Shown here: piece by piece, positions 1 to 5,881 of the stretch
Layout of the letters: every line of letters starts with the position of its first letter
Numbering within the stretch: position 1 is the first letter of the stretch
DNA from: an uncultured Bacilli bacterium
Lineage (GTDB): Bacteria; Bacillota_I; Bacilli_A; RF39; UBA660
Direction: 5' to 3'
Assembly (NCBI GenBank): GCA_934133015.1
Contig: CAKPAQ010000062.1
Span: forward strand, 1 to 5,888
Length of the DNA stretch: 5,888 nt
Position numbers and translations under genes: made by a program
The notes under the pieces: model-generated
The model's database searches: none
What the model saw: only the letters and a program-made list of their open reading frames with translations
What the model was told of the DNA's origin: nothing

Positions 1-541
1 CTAAAGCTAATGCTTCTCTATTTAAATCTACAAAAATATTGGTTGTAGAAGGTGTTCTTTTATTAAAAGTTTTAGTTGTTTTATCGTAGTTTCCTAGTTT
101 TACCATTCCTTGAAAAGCATAATACTTAAACCATTCTGGGTAATTCGCATCATCATTGATTAGATAATCTAGCCATGTATCTAAGGAACTTTTTTGATCA
201 TCAATTATATCTTTGGTTAATTGTTTTTTCTTATCTTCTGTTATTTCTATATGACCCATTCCTCTTTCTAAGGCCATTTTCTTCTGTAATTCAAAGTATG
301 ATTCAGGAATATTCTCTTCCTTGATAAGGTATTTGTCATAATACATTTTCTTTAGTAATTCTAGACCATTATACTTACTATCTCTAGCTAACTCTTCTAC
401 TTTTCTTAATCTTTCTAAATACTTTCTTACTCTTTAATCTTTTGTATCACTATTTACGGCAGTATGTACCACTTCATCAGAATTATATAAATCTTTATAC
501 AATCTATTTAGAAATGATTCACCCATGTATTCATTTTTCAT
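1..541 (-). pseudogene. Unrecognised gene with an in-frame TAA, partial at the left edge
   Basis: Reading down from the ATG at 541-539, the frame gives 35 residues (MKNEYMGESF...NSDTKD) and then TAA at 436-434. The same frame then stays open for 144 more codons to the window edge, starting RVRKYLERLRKVEEL. That is unlikely by chance in such AT-rich DNA, and the protein-like composition does not change across the stop. A single base change (TAA from CAA, GAA or AAA) would restore one continuous ORF. The start is supported by AAGGTG five bases upstream. The product looks soluble: it is charged and mostly helical, with no signal peptide or membrane segment, and has an aromatic patch (EWFKYYAFQGM) followed by a KRTPSTT stretch and DLNREALAL near the edge. 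I do not recognise a function. No good ribosome binding site precedes the internal Met codons, so reinitiation has little support. Alternatives are a sequencing error or a recent nonsense mutation. Confidence 0.7.
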
Positions 542-546
542 ATGTA

Positions 547-552
547 CACCTT
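547..552 (-). promoter_or_regulatory. Ribosome binding site of the interrupted gene
   Basis: AAGGTG, within AGGGAAGGTG, lies five bases before the ATG at 541-539 and complements the 16S 3' end well. It fixes the start of the interrupted gene and shows that the upstream 35-codon piece is the true 5' end rather than random open frame. Confidence 0.6.
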
Positions 553-571
553 CCCTATTTTAACTAATATC

Positions 572-600
572 AGTTTAGCATCATATTCTTTTATTTACAA
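572..600 (-). promoter_or_regulatory. Weak candidate promoter for the interrupted gene
   Basis: TTGTAA (600-595) and TAAACT (577-572) are 17 bases apart, each matching 4 of 6 sigma-A consensus positions. A better -10-like hexamer, TATGAT (585-580), has no convincing -35. A promoter is expected here because spo0A upstream ends in a hairpin, but the DNA is so AT-rich that matches of this quality arise by chance. The rest of 541-686 holds nothing else I can identify. Confidence 0.2.
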
Positions 601-680
601 GGATAAATAGAGGAATTAGCAATTTGTTTACACGATTCTTTCTTTTTATTTTTCTATTTCAAATACAAAAATAATGCAAA

Positions 681-708
681 TTTAAAATATCCACAGAATT
701 GTGGATAT
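681..708 (-). terminator. Hairpin terminator after spo0A
   Basis: A perfect 9-bp inverted repeat, ATATCCACA / TGTGGATAT (708-700 and 695-687) with a 4-base loop, begins two bases after the spo0A stop codon. On the minus strand it is followed by TTTTAAATTT, an imperfect U-tract. It is most simply the intrinsic terminator of spo0A. The weak U-tract means it may be leaky or act mainly as a 3' stabilising hairpin. Confidence 0.6.
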
Positions 709-710
709 CA

Positions 711-1490
711 TCATATTGTTTTTGTATAATTTTTTTGAAATTCTAATCTTAATTTGTCAGCTACTGTGACAATAAATTCTGAATTAGTTGGTTTAGCTTT
801 ATCTATATCAACACTATGTCCAAATATTTCTTCCATTAAGTCCCAATCACCACGATTCCAGCTAACCTCTATCGCATGTCTAATAGCTCTTTCTACTCGT
901 GATACTGTTGTATTATATTTATTAGCTATATTAGGATATAATATCTTAGTTATTCCACCTATAACATCCGGTTTTTCATATAAAATAGAAATTCCTTCAC
1001 GGATATACTGATAACCTTTTATATGGGATGGAATACCAAGTTCATGTAATATTTTAGTTATTGATATTTGTAAGTTATTATGGTAAATGTCAATAGAAGC
1101 ATTATTATATTCCTTGTCTTTACAACAATCTTCAATTCTCTTTTCTAGATCAGTAAGTTCAAATGGCTTTAATATAAAATAATTAACTCCAAGTTCTGAA
1201 ACCTTTCTAATCATTTCTTGAGCATTATAAGAAGTTAAGATAATAACCTTTTTATCAAGATTTTCCTTTTTCATTTCTTCAAGGACACTTAATCCATCCT
1301 TCTTTGGCATTATTAAATCTAATATTACTACATCATAGTCACTTTGGCATCTTTTAACTAAATCAATACCCTGTTCACCATCATTTGCCTCCATAACTAG
1401 ATCTATTCTAGCGTGATTGTTAAAGTACTCCTTAATCATGCTTACTAACTCGACATTATCGTCGATCATAAGTACTCTGATTTTATTCAT
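711..1490 (-). CDS. spo0A: Sporulation master response regulator Spo0A
   Basis: Spo0A is the phosphorelay response regulator and DNA-binding transcription factor that commits Bacillota to sporulation. The 259-residue protein has a receiver domain at about 1-122 with the acidic pair D10/D11, phospho-acceptor D58 (in VILDLIMP), switch T86 and K108 (in LKPF). A linker then leads to the Spo0A C-terminal domain, about 140-255. The DNA-recognition region SRVERAIRHAIEV (197-209) and the near-terminal KPTNSEFI...ADKLRLE block are family hallmarks. Length matches the usual 260-270 residues. I chose the ATG at 1490 over the in-frame ATG at 1517 because AAAGGAG sits six bases before it, alignment to the family starts at MNKIRVL, and 1517 lies at the predicted transcription start. 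The gene is monocistronic in appearance: a terminator precedes it, a hairpin follows it, and 0A boxes lie upstream. The commonly adjacent spoIVB is absent from the window. Confidence 0.97.
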   Translation of the reverse strand: MNKIRVLMIDDNVELVSMIKEYFNNHARIDLVMEANDGEQGIDLVKRCQSDYDVVILDLIMPKKDGLSVLEEMKKENLDKKVIILTSYNAQEMIRKVSELGVNYFILKPFELTDLEKRIEDCCKDKEYNNASIDIYHNNLQISITKILHELGIPSHIKGYQYIREGISILYEKPDVIGGITKILYPNIANKYNTTVSRVERAIRHAIEVSWNRGDWDLMEEIFGHSVDIDKAKPTNSEFIVTVADKLRLEFQKNYTKTI

Positions 1491-1496
1491 TTTTTT

Positions 1497-1503
1497 CTCC
1501 TTT
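1497..1503 (-). promoter_or_regulatory. Ribosome binding site that sets the spo0A start
   Basis: AAAGGAG ends six bases before the ATG at 1490-1488. The longer in-frame start at 1517 would translate through this site and add nine residues (MRGVRKEKK) not expected in the family. Confidence 0.85.
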
Positions 1504-1522
1504 CGTACTCCACGCAAGATTC

Positions 1523-1551
1523 ATTATACAATATATTTTTACAAATATAAA
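1523..1551 (-). promoter_or_regulatory. Sigma-A type promoter of spo0A (proximal)
   Basis: A perfect TATAAT at 1528-1523 is preceded, 17 bases upstream, by TTTATA (1551-1546), a 4 of 6 match to TTGACA. Transcription would start near 1516, giving a leader of about 25 bases that contains the ribosome binding site. The -10 is strong and the -35 weak, which is common for promoters that need an activator. No convincing sigma-H element was seen. Confidence 0.5.
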
Positions 1552-1577
1552 CAGCGAATATTAACTAGTTTTGTCAA
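1544..1577 (-). promoter_or_regulatory. Candidate Spo0A-activated promoter with a 22-bp spacer (distal)
   Basis: A consensus TTGACA (1577-1572) is separated by 22 bases from TATATT (1549-1544), a 5 of 6 match to TATAAT. The spacing is too long for unaided sigma-A RNA polymerase. It equals that of the B. subtilis spoIIG promoter, where Spo0A~P bound over the -35 allows use. Here the -35 is covered by the weaker 0A box. The match could be chance in AT-rich DNA. Confidence 0.35.
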
Positions 1578-1588
1578 CTAATGTCGAA
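1572..1588 (+). promoter_or_regulatory. Tandem 0A boxes (Spo0A binding sites) upstream of spo0A
   Basis: TGTCGAA at 1582-1588 is a perfect 7 of 7 match to the Spo0A binding consensus. A second, same-direction site TGTCAAC at 1572-1578 matches 5 of 7. The two begin exactly 10 bp apart with a 3-bp TAA spacer, one helical turn, as expected for a Spo0A dimer on tandem boxes. The perfect box lies about 65-70 bases upstream of the start predicted from TATAAT. I infer autoregulation of spo0A, probably positive. Confidence 0.6.
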
Positions 1589-1594
1589 AACCAT

Positions 1595-1622
1595 AAAAAA
1601 AAATAGAATTTGCATTCTATTT
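1595..1622 (-). terminator. Intrinsic terminator of the pgk-to-small-ORF operon
   Basis: On the minus strand, AAATAGAAT (1622-1614), loop GCAA, ATTCTATTT (1609-1601) forms a perfect 9-bp stem. It runs straight into six further T's (1600-1595). The stem has only one G:C pair, so it is weak, but the U-tract is long. The stop codon TAG (1619-1617) of the small membrane protein lies inside the stem, so a terminating ribosome could affect folding. Some readthrough into spo0A is possible. Confidence 0.6.
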
Positions 1623-1784
1623 ATTTGACAAATTATTAATAGCGAATCCAGCTATTATCAAAAGGATAACAAAAATCATTATCCATAATATTGGATTATC
1701 ATAATGATTTGTTATAAACTTCTCCATTTGACTAAATACACTATCTAGCCAATCTAAAATATTTGAAAAAATACTTAAAGTCAT
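1617..1784 (-). CDS. 55-residue single-pass membrane protein
   Basis: This short ORF has ATG at 1784-1782, 55 codons and TAG at 1619-1617. GGAGGT, the best ribosome binding site in the window, sits six bases before the ATG and is built from the last codons of tpiA (ATG GAG GTA TAA). The tpiA stop is only two bases upstream, so translation is probably coupled. The protein starts MTLSIFSNILDWLDSVFSQM, a likely amphipathic N-terminal helix of roughly 1-25. A polar NHYDNP turn follows, then one hydrophobic span, about residues 31-50 (ILWIMIFVILLIIAGFAI), and a short polar NNLSNK tail. There is no signal-peptidase site, so it should stay anchored. I do not recognise a family. As the last gene of the operon it may assist the membrane proteins encoded upstream, or be a small envelope or stress protein. 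That is inference. Confidence 0.8.
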   Translation of the reverse strand: MTLSIFSNILDWLDSVFSQMEKFITNHYDNPILWIMIFVILLIIAGFAINNLSNK

Positions 1785-1786
1785 TC

Positions 1787-2458
1787 TTATACCTCCATCT
1801 TAGAAATTATTTGTTTTAAGTTATCTATTTTCAAACTATTACTACCAAGTAAGATACCATCTAAATTAGGAATATTATTTAAAATTTTTATATTATCAAC
1901 ACTTACACTACCACCATATAAAACAGGAACACTTTTATTATAATTAACTATAAACCAATCTTTAATAATAGATATTACCTGTTCTATTTGCTTAACTGGG
2001 GTAATATATCCAGTACCGATAGACTCTATTGGTTCAAAAGTTAAAATAATATCACTTATCTCTTTAATATTATTAAATATATTATTTAGGCTTGTCTCAA
2101 TACTTGTTTGTTTAGTATCACTTATACAAAGTATTGGGGTTATATTATATTTAAATAAATAGATAAGTTGTTGTTCAATATTTTTTTCAGTGCTTTCAGG
2201 ATGATTTATAATAGTGTATTTTACATTTAAAGAACTTAATTGAGCTGCTGATACTTCACCAGTATATGAACCATTTTCATGACTAGATACACCTTGACTA
2301 CCTAAATAATAATTGTTTCCTTTAAAAAATGGTAAATATAAGTAACTTGGTAGTACTACTAACTTATTGGTTGTTTTTATTTGAGATAAATTTTTTTCAT
2401 ACTCTAAAATAGTTGGTAGAGTAAAATTCATTTTTAAGTTACTTATTATCCACTTCAT
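1787..2458 (-). CDS. tpiA: Triosephosphate isomerase, short and divergent
   Basis: TIM interconverts dihydroxyacetone phosphate and glyceraldehyde-3-phosphate in the cytosol. The TIM-barrel catalytic set is present: N7 and K9 (NLKMN), H86 (in IINHPE), and E142 in TFEPIESIGTG, with loop 6 GTG at 148-150. The phosphate-binding YGGS (181-184) and the dimer-interface loop block GSQGVSSHENGSYTGEVSA (53-71) are also present. At 223 residues it is shorter than the usual about 250. Several near-invariant positions differ: HSERR is HPEST, the loop-6 hinge PVW is PIE, NWKMN is NLKMN, and the C-terminal VGGASL is LGSNSL. It starts inside the glucosyltransferase gene, overlapping it by 20 bases in another frame, with AGGGAG six bases before the ATG. 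Its last codons supply the next gene's ribosome binding site. The catalytic residues favour an active enzyme, but its rate or role may differ from a standard TIM. Confidence 0.88.
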   Translation of the reverse strand: MKWIISNLKMNFTLPTILEYEKNLSQIKTTNKLVVLPSYLYLPFFKGNNYYLGSQGVSSHENGSYTGEVSAAQLSSLNVKYTIINHPESTEKNIEQQLIYLFKYNITPILCISDTKQTSIETSLNNIFNNIKEISDIILTFEPIESIGTGYITPVKQIEQVISIIKDWFIVNYNKSVPVLYGGSVSVDNIKILNNIPNLDGILLGSNSLKIDNLKQIISKMEV

Positions 2459-3683
2459 CTTTATCTCCCTTTATTTTGTTTACTAGTTTACCAAAGACAC
2501 CATGTTTACTTACATAATGATCAATCGCATATTTATATACATCTAATACTGATTGAGCAAAATATTTAGAACTATATCTTTCTGAGTTTATTCGAGCTTG
2601 ATTTGATAATCTTTTTAATTCTTCAGGGTTATTATATAGTTCATAAATAATATCTTTACATTCTTTTTTAGTATTGAATATTCTGCCATTTAAATTATCA
2701 ATAACTGTATTACGGAAACTTTCATCATCAATACAAACTGGTGGGACGCTTGATGCCATTGCTTCAATTACAGTTAAACCTTGTGTTTCTGATTTGGAAG
2801 CAGTTAAAAATAAATCACATAAATGGTAATATAGAGGAACATCCTCCCAATTTACTTTCCCTGTCATAATTACATTATCTTCAATTTTATAGTCTTTTAT
2901 TAATTTTTTATATTCATCAAAATCAGGGCCATCACCTACCATAAGTAATTTTAATTTAGGACATTTTGGTATTAAATCTCTAATTACTTCTAATAGATAT
3001 TCAATATTTTTTTCTTGAGCAAGTCTACCTATAAAAATAGATACAAAGTCATCTTTTTTCAATTTATATTTTTGTTTTAATTTTTTTAATTTGTCATTAT
3101 CTATATTTTCTGTATAAAATCTTTCTAATTCAATTCCAGTTGGGATAATATGAATATTACGGTCAACTTGATACTTTTCTTTAAATAAATCATATGTTTT
3201 TTTAGTAGGTACAATTAATTCAGTAGCAGTTTTATCACAATAGAATAAAGTTAAATATTCTACTATTTTTTTACTAGATTTATCAAAGTAACCTTTGGTA
3301 ATGTAGTGAACATAATCTTCATACATAGTATGATAAGTATGGACTAGTGGTATATCAAATTGATAAGCTAGTAATCTAGCAAATGTTCCAATAGCGAATT
3401 CTGTTTGGGAATGAATTATATCTAAATTCCAACTTTTTATTTTGTTTACGGCCTTTATAGGGTACAAAGCTGTTAATCTAGAATCATATATTCCAGTAGG
3501 AATACCTGGTACTTTTAAAACTTTTTCTTTTTCATCATATTCGTAATGAAAACTTTCTAGATTAGCTGTTACTACATATACTTCATGTCCTAATTTTTCT
3601 AAACCTTTTTTTAACATTACTTCACTAGTAACTAAACCACTAATATATGGGGTGTAAGTTTCAGTAAATATTCCTATTCGCAT
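2439..3683 (-). CDS. GT4 glycosyltransferase, probable 1,2-diacylglycerol 3-alpha-glucosyltransferase
   Basis: The likely reaction is transfer of glucose from UDP-glucose to diacylglycerol at the inner membrane face, giving monoglucosyl-diacylglycerol, a bilayer-shaping lipid and possible lipoteichoic-acid anchor precursor. The 414-residue protein is a two-domain GT-B fold. The N-terminal acceptor domain opens MRIGIFTETYTPYISGLVTS and carries HSQTEF (91-96) and HTYHTMYEDYVHY (115-127), which closely resemble pneumococcal CpoA and Acholeplasma alMGS. The C-terminal GT4 domain has PTGIELERF, GRLAQEKN (219-226), VGDGP (249-253) and the E-x7-E motif E299/E307 in SETQGLTVIEAMA. There is no membrane span; a basic C-terminal tail (KLVNKIKGDK) could aid peripheral binding. 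Its ATG overlaps the upstream stop as TAATG, with AAAGGAAG nine bases ahead. Acceptor and sugar are inferred from resemblance; another GT4 lipid or polysaccharide transferase is possible. Confidence 0.85.
   Translation of the reverse strand: MRIGIFTETYTPYISGLVTSEVMLKKGLEKLGHEVYVVTANLESFHYEYDEKEKVLKVPGIPTGIYDSRLTALYPIKAVNKIKSWNLDIIHSQTEFAIGTFARLLAYQFDIPLVHTYHTMYEDYVHYITKGYFDKSSKKIVEYLTLFYCDKTATELIVPTKKTYDLFKEKYQVDRNIHIIPTGIELERFYTENIDNDKLKKLKQKYKLKKDDFVSIFIGRLAQEKNIEYLLEVIRDLIPKCPKLKLLMVGDGPDFDEYKKLIKDYKIEDNVIMTGKVNWEDVPLYYHLCDLFLTASKSETQGLTVIEAMASSVPPVCIDDESFRNTVIDNLNGRIFNTKKECKDIIYELYNNPEELKRLSNQARINSERYSSKYFAQSVLDVYKYAIDHYVSKHGVFGKLVNKIKGDKDEVDNK
2465..2470 (-). promoter_or_regulatory. Ribosome binding site of tpiA inside the upstream gene
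   Basis: AGGGAG lies six bases before the tpiA ATG (2458-2456), within codons for the KGDKDE segment near the end of the glucosyltransferase. It confirms the overlapping start and suggests coupled translation. Confidence 0.6.
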
Positions 3684-4687
3684 TATTCTTTACTTCCTTT
3701 CAAATTAAACACTATAGCTCCTATTATCATTGGGAAATAATAAGAAATAAAACGCCATATCAAAAGTGATGCTTTTAAGATACCACCTTTTATAAAACTA
3801 CCAAAGAATTGTAAGTAACCATATTCGATTCCACCACTTGCCCCTGGTATAGGTACAAATGAACCAATTATTAAAATATAAGCAGAAGATACTATTGATT
3901 TTAATGGAGTAACATCGTTAACATTACCTAAAGCCATTATTACAAAGTATGGCATTACATAAATAGCTGTTAATGATAATAAGTTGTATATAAAAGATTC
4001 AAGACATAATAACTTATTATTTTTTAAGAACGTAGCTCCTTCATGAAAATCATCAACTCTTTCATTCCATTTATTCAATGTTGTTTCTTTATCTTTTACT
4101 AATTTTAATTTACTTAAAATATTAATTGATTTATTAACAATAAAGTGATTAAACTTATTACTAAAGCTTATTATAAATAAACCTATCATAACTCCAGTAT
4201 TAATTAAAAAGCCTAAAATAATTAAATCTTTTAATATAGTAATATTTTTAAAATAATTAAATTTAGCATTGATTGCCATTGCGATTAATCCATATAAGAC
4301 TAAGGCAGCTTGATATATTATAAAGTTTTGAATAATAATATTGGATGCTTTAGTTAGTCTAAAACCATCTTTTTTCAACATATATACTTGCATAGGTTGA
4401 CCACCGGTGGAAAAAGGAGTTATACCGTTAAAGAATTTAGTTATAATCAACATACGAAGTACTTTTATAAAACTATAGTTTTTGTCATAACTTTTAATTA
4501 TTTTATAGTAAGCTAAACCATCAAAGACAAACATTAGTAATAAACATATAAAAGCTAAGATAATATATAAAAAGTTGGCATTTACTAATTCGTGAACGAT
4601 ATTATTAAAATCATCTTTTAGTACTAAAAAGAGAATTAATAATGTTATTAGTACTAGTATTATACTGTTTTTTTTAAAATTTTTCAT
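3683..4687 (-). CDS. LPG synthase TM / YbhN-type (UPF0104) integral membrane protein
   Basis: This 334-residue polytopic protein shows about seven to eight hydrophobic spans: roughly 8-23, 38-60, 76-92, 117-139, 152-175, 228-253, 263-283 and 305-327. It carries the family's conserved re-entrant motifs NGITPFSTGGQP (87-98) and VPIPGASGGIEYGY (278-291), and a terminal WRFISYYFPMIIG span. This matches the membrane domain of MprF, which moves lysyl-phosphatidylglycerol across the bilayer. The C-terminal aminoacyl-transferase domain of MprF is absent, so it cannot make that lipid itself. Stand-alone members are thought to be lipid transporters or flippases. Lying 12 bases after pgk (ribosome binding site AAGGAG) and overlapping the diacylglycerol glucosyltransferase by one base, it may translocate that enzyme's glycolipid. 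The substrate is inference from context. A loop of about 50 residues (179-227) is strongly charged and probably cytosolic. Confidence 0.85.
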   Translation of the reverse strand: MKNFKKNSIILVLITLLILFLVLKDDFNNIVHELVNANFLYIILAFICLLLMFVFDGLAYYKIIKSYDKNYSFIKVLRMLIITKFFNGITPFSTGGQPMQVYMLKKDGFRLTKASNIIIQNFIIYQAALVLYGLIAMAINAKFNYFKNITILKDLIILGFLINTGVMIGLFIISFSNKFNHFIVNKSINILSKLKLVKDKETTLNKWNERVDDFHEGATFLKNNKLLCLESFIYNLLSLTAIYVMPYFVIMALGNVNDVTPLKSIVSSAYILIIGSFVPIPGASGGIEYGYLQFFGSFIKGGILKASLLIWRFISYYFPMIIGAIVFNLKGSKE

Positions 4688-4699
4688 ATTAGCTCCTTA

Positions 4700-5881
4700 C
4701 TATCTGTCGTTTATTACTTCTAATCCTGGTAATTTTTTACCTTCTAGGTATTCGAGAGTTGCGCCTCCACCTGTTGATACATGAGTAACTTTATCTTTAT
4801 ATCCTAATTTAGTTGCGGCTGCGACAATATCTCCACCTCCTAAAATACTATTTAATGGTAATGCTGTTATTATTTTTAGTACTTGTTCGGTACCATAACA
4901 GTATTTAGGAACTTCATACATTCCTAAAGGTCCATTCCATAATACGGTCTTGGCTTGTCTTAAGACTTCTAAGATTTTCATTACTGTTTCTGGGCCAATA
5001 TCTAGTCCCATTTCATTTTGATTAAACTCTCCTATTTTAGCTACTCTTGATTTAGTTAATGGGTTTGTATCAACAGCTACTTGACTATCTATTGGTAAGA
5101 CAAACTTTGATGGATAATTAGTTAATTGTTCTTTACAAAAATTCAAGTATTCTTCTTCAATTAATGATTGGCCAATGTCATATCCTTGGGCTTTTAAAAA
5201 AGTATATGCCATTGCGCCACCAATTATAATTTTATCGGCTTTATCAACTAAGTTTTTTATTACGCCTATTTTATCTTTTACTTTACTACCACCTAATATT
5301 ACTACATAAGGCCTTTCAGGGTTATCTAGGCTAGATAATACTTTTAATTCTCTTTCAACTAAAAAACCGATTGCATTAGGTAAAATAGTAGCTATTCCTA
5401 CATTTGAGGCATGAGAACGATGAATTGTTCCAAAGGCATCATTTATGAAAATATCACCTAAGTTAGCCCAATAACTGGCAAGTTCTAAATCATTACCACT
5501 TTCTTTATTACCATCTAAATCTTCAAATCTAGTGTTTTCAATTAAAACTATGTCTCCTGGTTTCATATTATTTACAGCTTCTTCTAGTTTTTCAGTTCTA
5601 GTTCTATTTATAAATCTAATTGGTCTTTTTAATAATTCACTTAAACGAATTGCGACTGGTGTTAGAGTATATTTTTCTTTATCACTTTCTTCTTTAACTC
5701 GACCTAAATGAGAAAGCAAAATTACTTTAGCCTGTCTATCTAAGGCATATTTTATAGTATCTAGACTTTCTACAATTCTAGTGTCATCAATTATTTTACC
5801 ATTTTCGATGGGTACATTAAAATCTACTCTAATGATTACTCTTTTAAAACTAATATCTAAGTCTGTACTTGTTTTTTTCAT
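4700..5881 (-). CDS. pgk: Phosphoglycerate kinase
   Basis: PGK moves phosphate from 1,3-bisphosphoglycerate to ADP, the first ATP-yielding step of glycolysis, in the cytosol. The full 393-residue protein has the N-terminal substrate domain with RVDFNVP (18-24, D20/N22), R35, SHLGR (57-61), ENTRF (R118) and NDAFGTIHRSHAS (147-159). The nucleotide domain has GGSKVKDKIG, GGAMAYTFL, VLWNGPLGMYE, GGGDIVAAA and the terminal STGGGATLEYLEGKKLPG. Length and domain order are normal. A small change is GGGDIVAAA where GGGDS/TxAA is usual. The start MKKTSTDLD aligns with the family. Only seven bases lie upstream in the window (TGAAAAT), so the ribosome binding site and promoter cannot be judged. A gap gene upstream is expected but not seen. 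Confidence 0.97.
   Translation of the reverse strand: MKKTSTDLDISFKRVIIRVDFNVPIENGKIIDDTRIVESLDTIKYALDRQAKVILLSHLGRVKEESDKEKYTLTPVAIRLSELLKRPIRFINRTRTEKLEEAVNNMKPGDIVLIENTRFEDLDGNKESGNDLELASYWANLGDIFINDAFGTIHRSHASNVGIATILPNAIGFLVERELKVLSSLDNPERPYVVILGGSKVKDKIGVIKNLVDKADKIIIGGAMAYTFLKAQGYDIGQSLIEEEYLNFCKEQLTNYPSKFVLPIDSQVAVDTNPLTKSRVAKIGEFNQNEMGLDIGPETVMKILEVLRQAKTVLWNGPLGMYEVPKYCYGTEQVLKIITALPLNSILGGGDIVAAATKLGYKDKVTHVSTGGGATLEYLEGKKLPGLEVINDR

Noticed and set aside
1..330. Separate downstream gene starting at an internal Met after the TAA
   Set aside because: None of the internal ATG codons has a well-spaced ribosome binding site, and the coding-like frame begins directly after the stop, upstream of any Met.
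580..585. TATGAT as a -10 element for the interrupted gene
   Set aside because: No -35-like hexamer sits at 16-18 bases upstream, and such hexamers are frequent in this AT-rich DNA.
711..713. TGA read as Trp (mycoplasma code)
   Set aside because: Spo0A homology ends normally just before this TGA, Trp codons elsewhere are TGG, and a hairpin follows immediately.
754..1011. 85-codon plus-strand ORF
   Set aside because: It lies wholly antisense to the conserved Spo0A DNA-binding domain, has no ribosome binding site, and its hydrophobic look comes from the complementary codons.
1449..1455. Near-match 0A box (TGTCGAG on the minus strand)
   Set aside because: It lies inside the spo0A coding sequence, spanning the codons for Val and Glu near the N-terminus, and is best explained as a chance match.
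1488..1517. Nine-residue N-terminal extension of Spo0A (MRGVRKEKK)
   Set aside because: It is outside the family alignment, its ATG lies at the predicted transcription start, and a strong ribosome binding site precedes the internal ATG.
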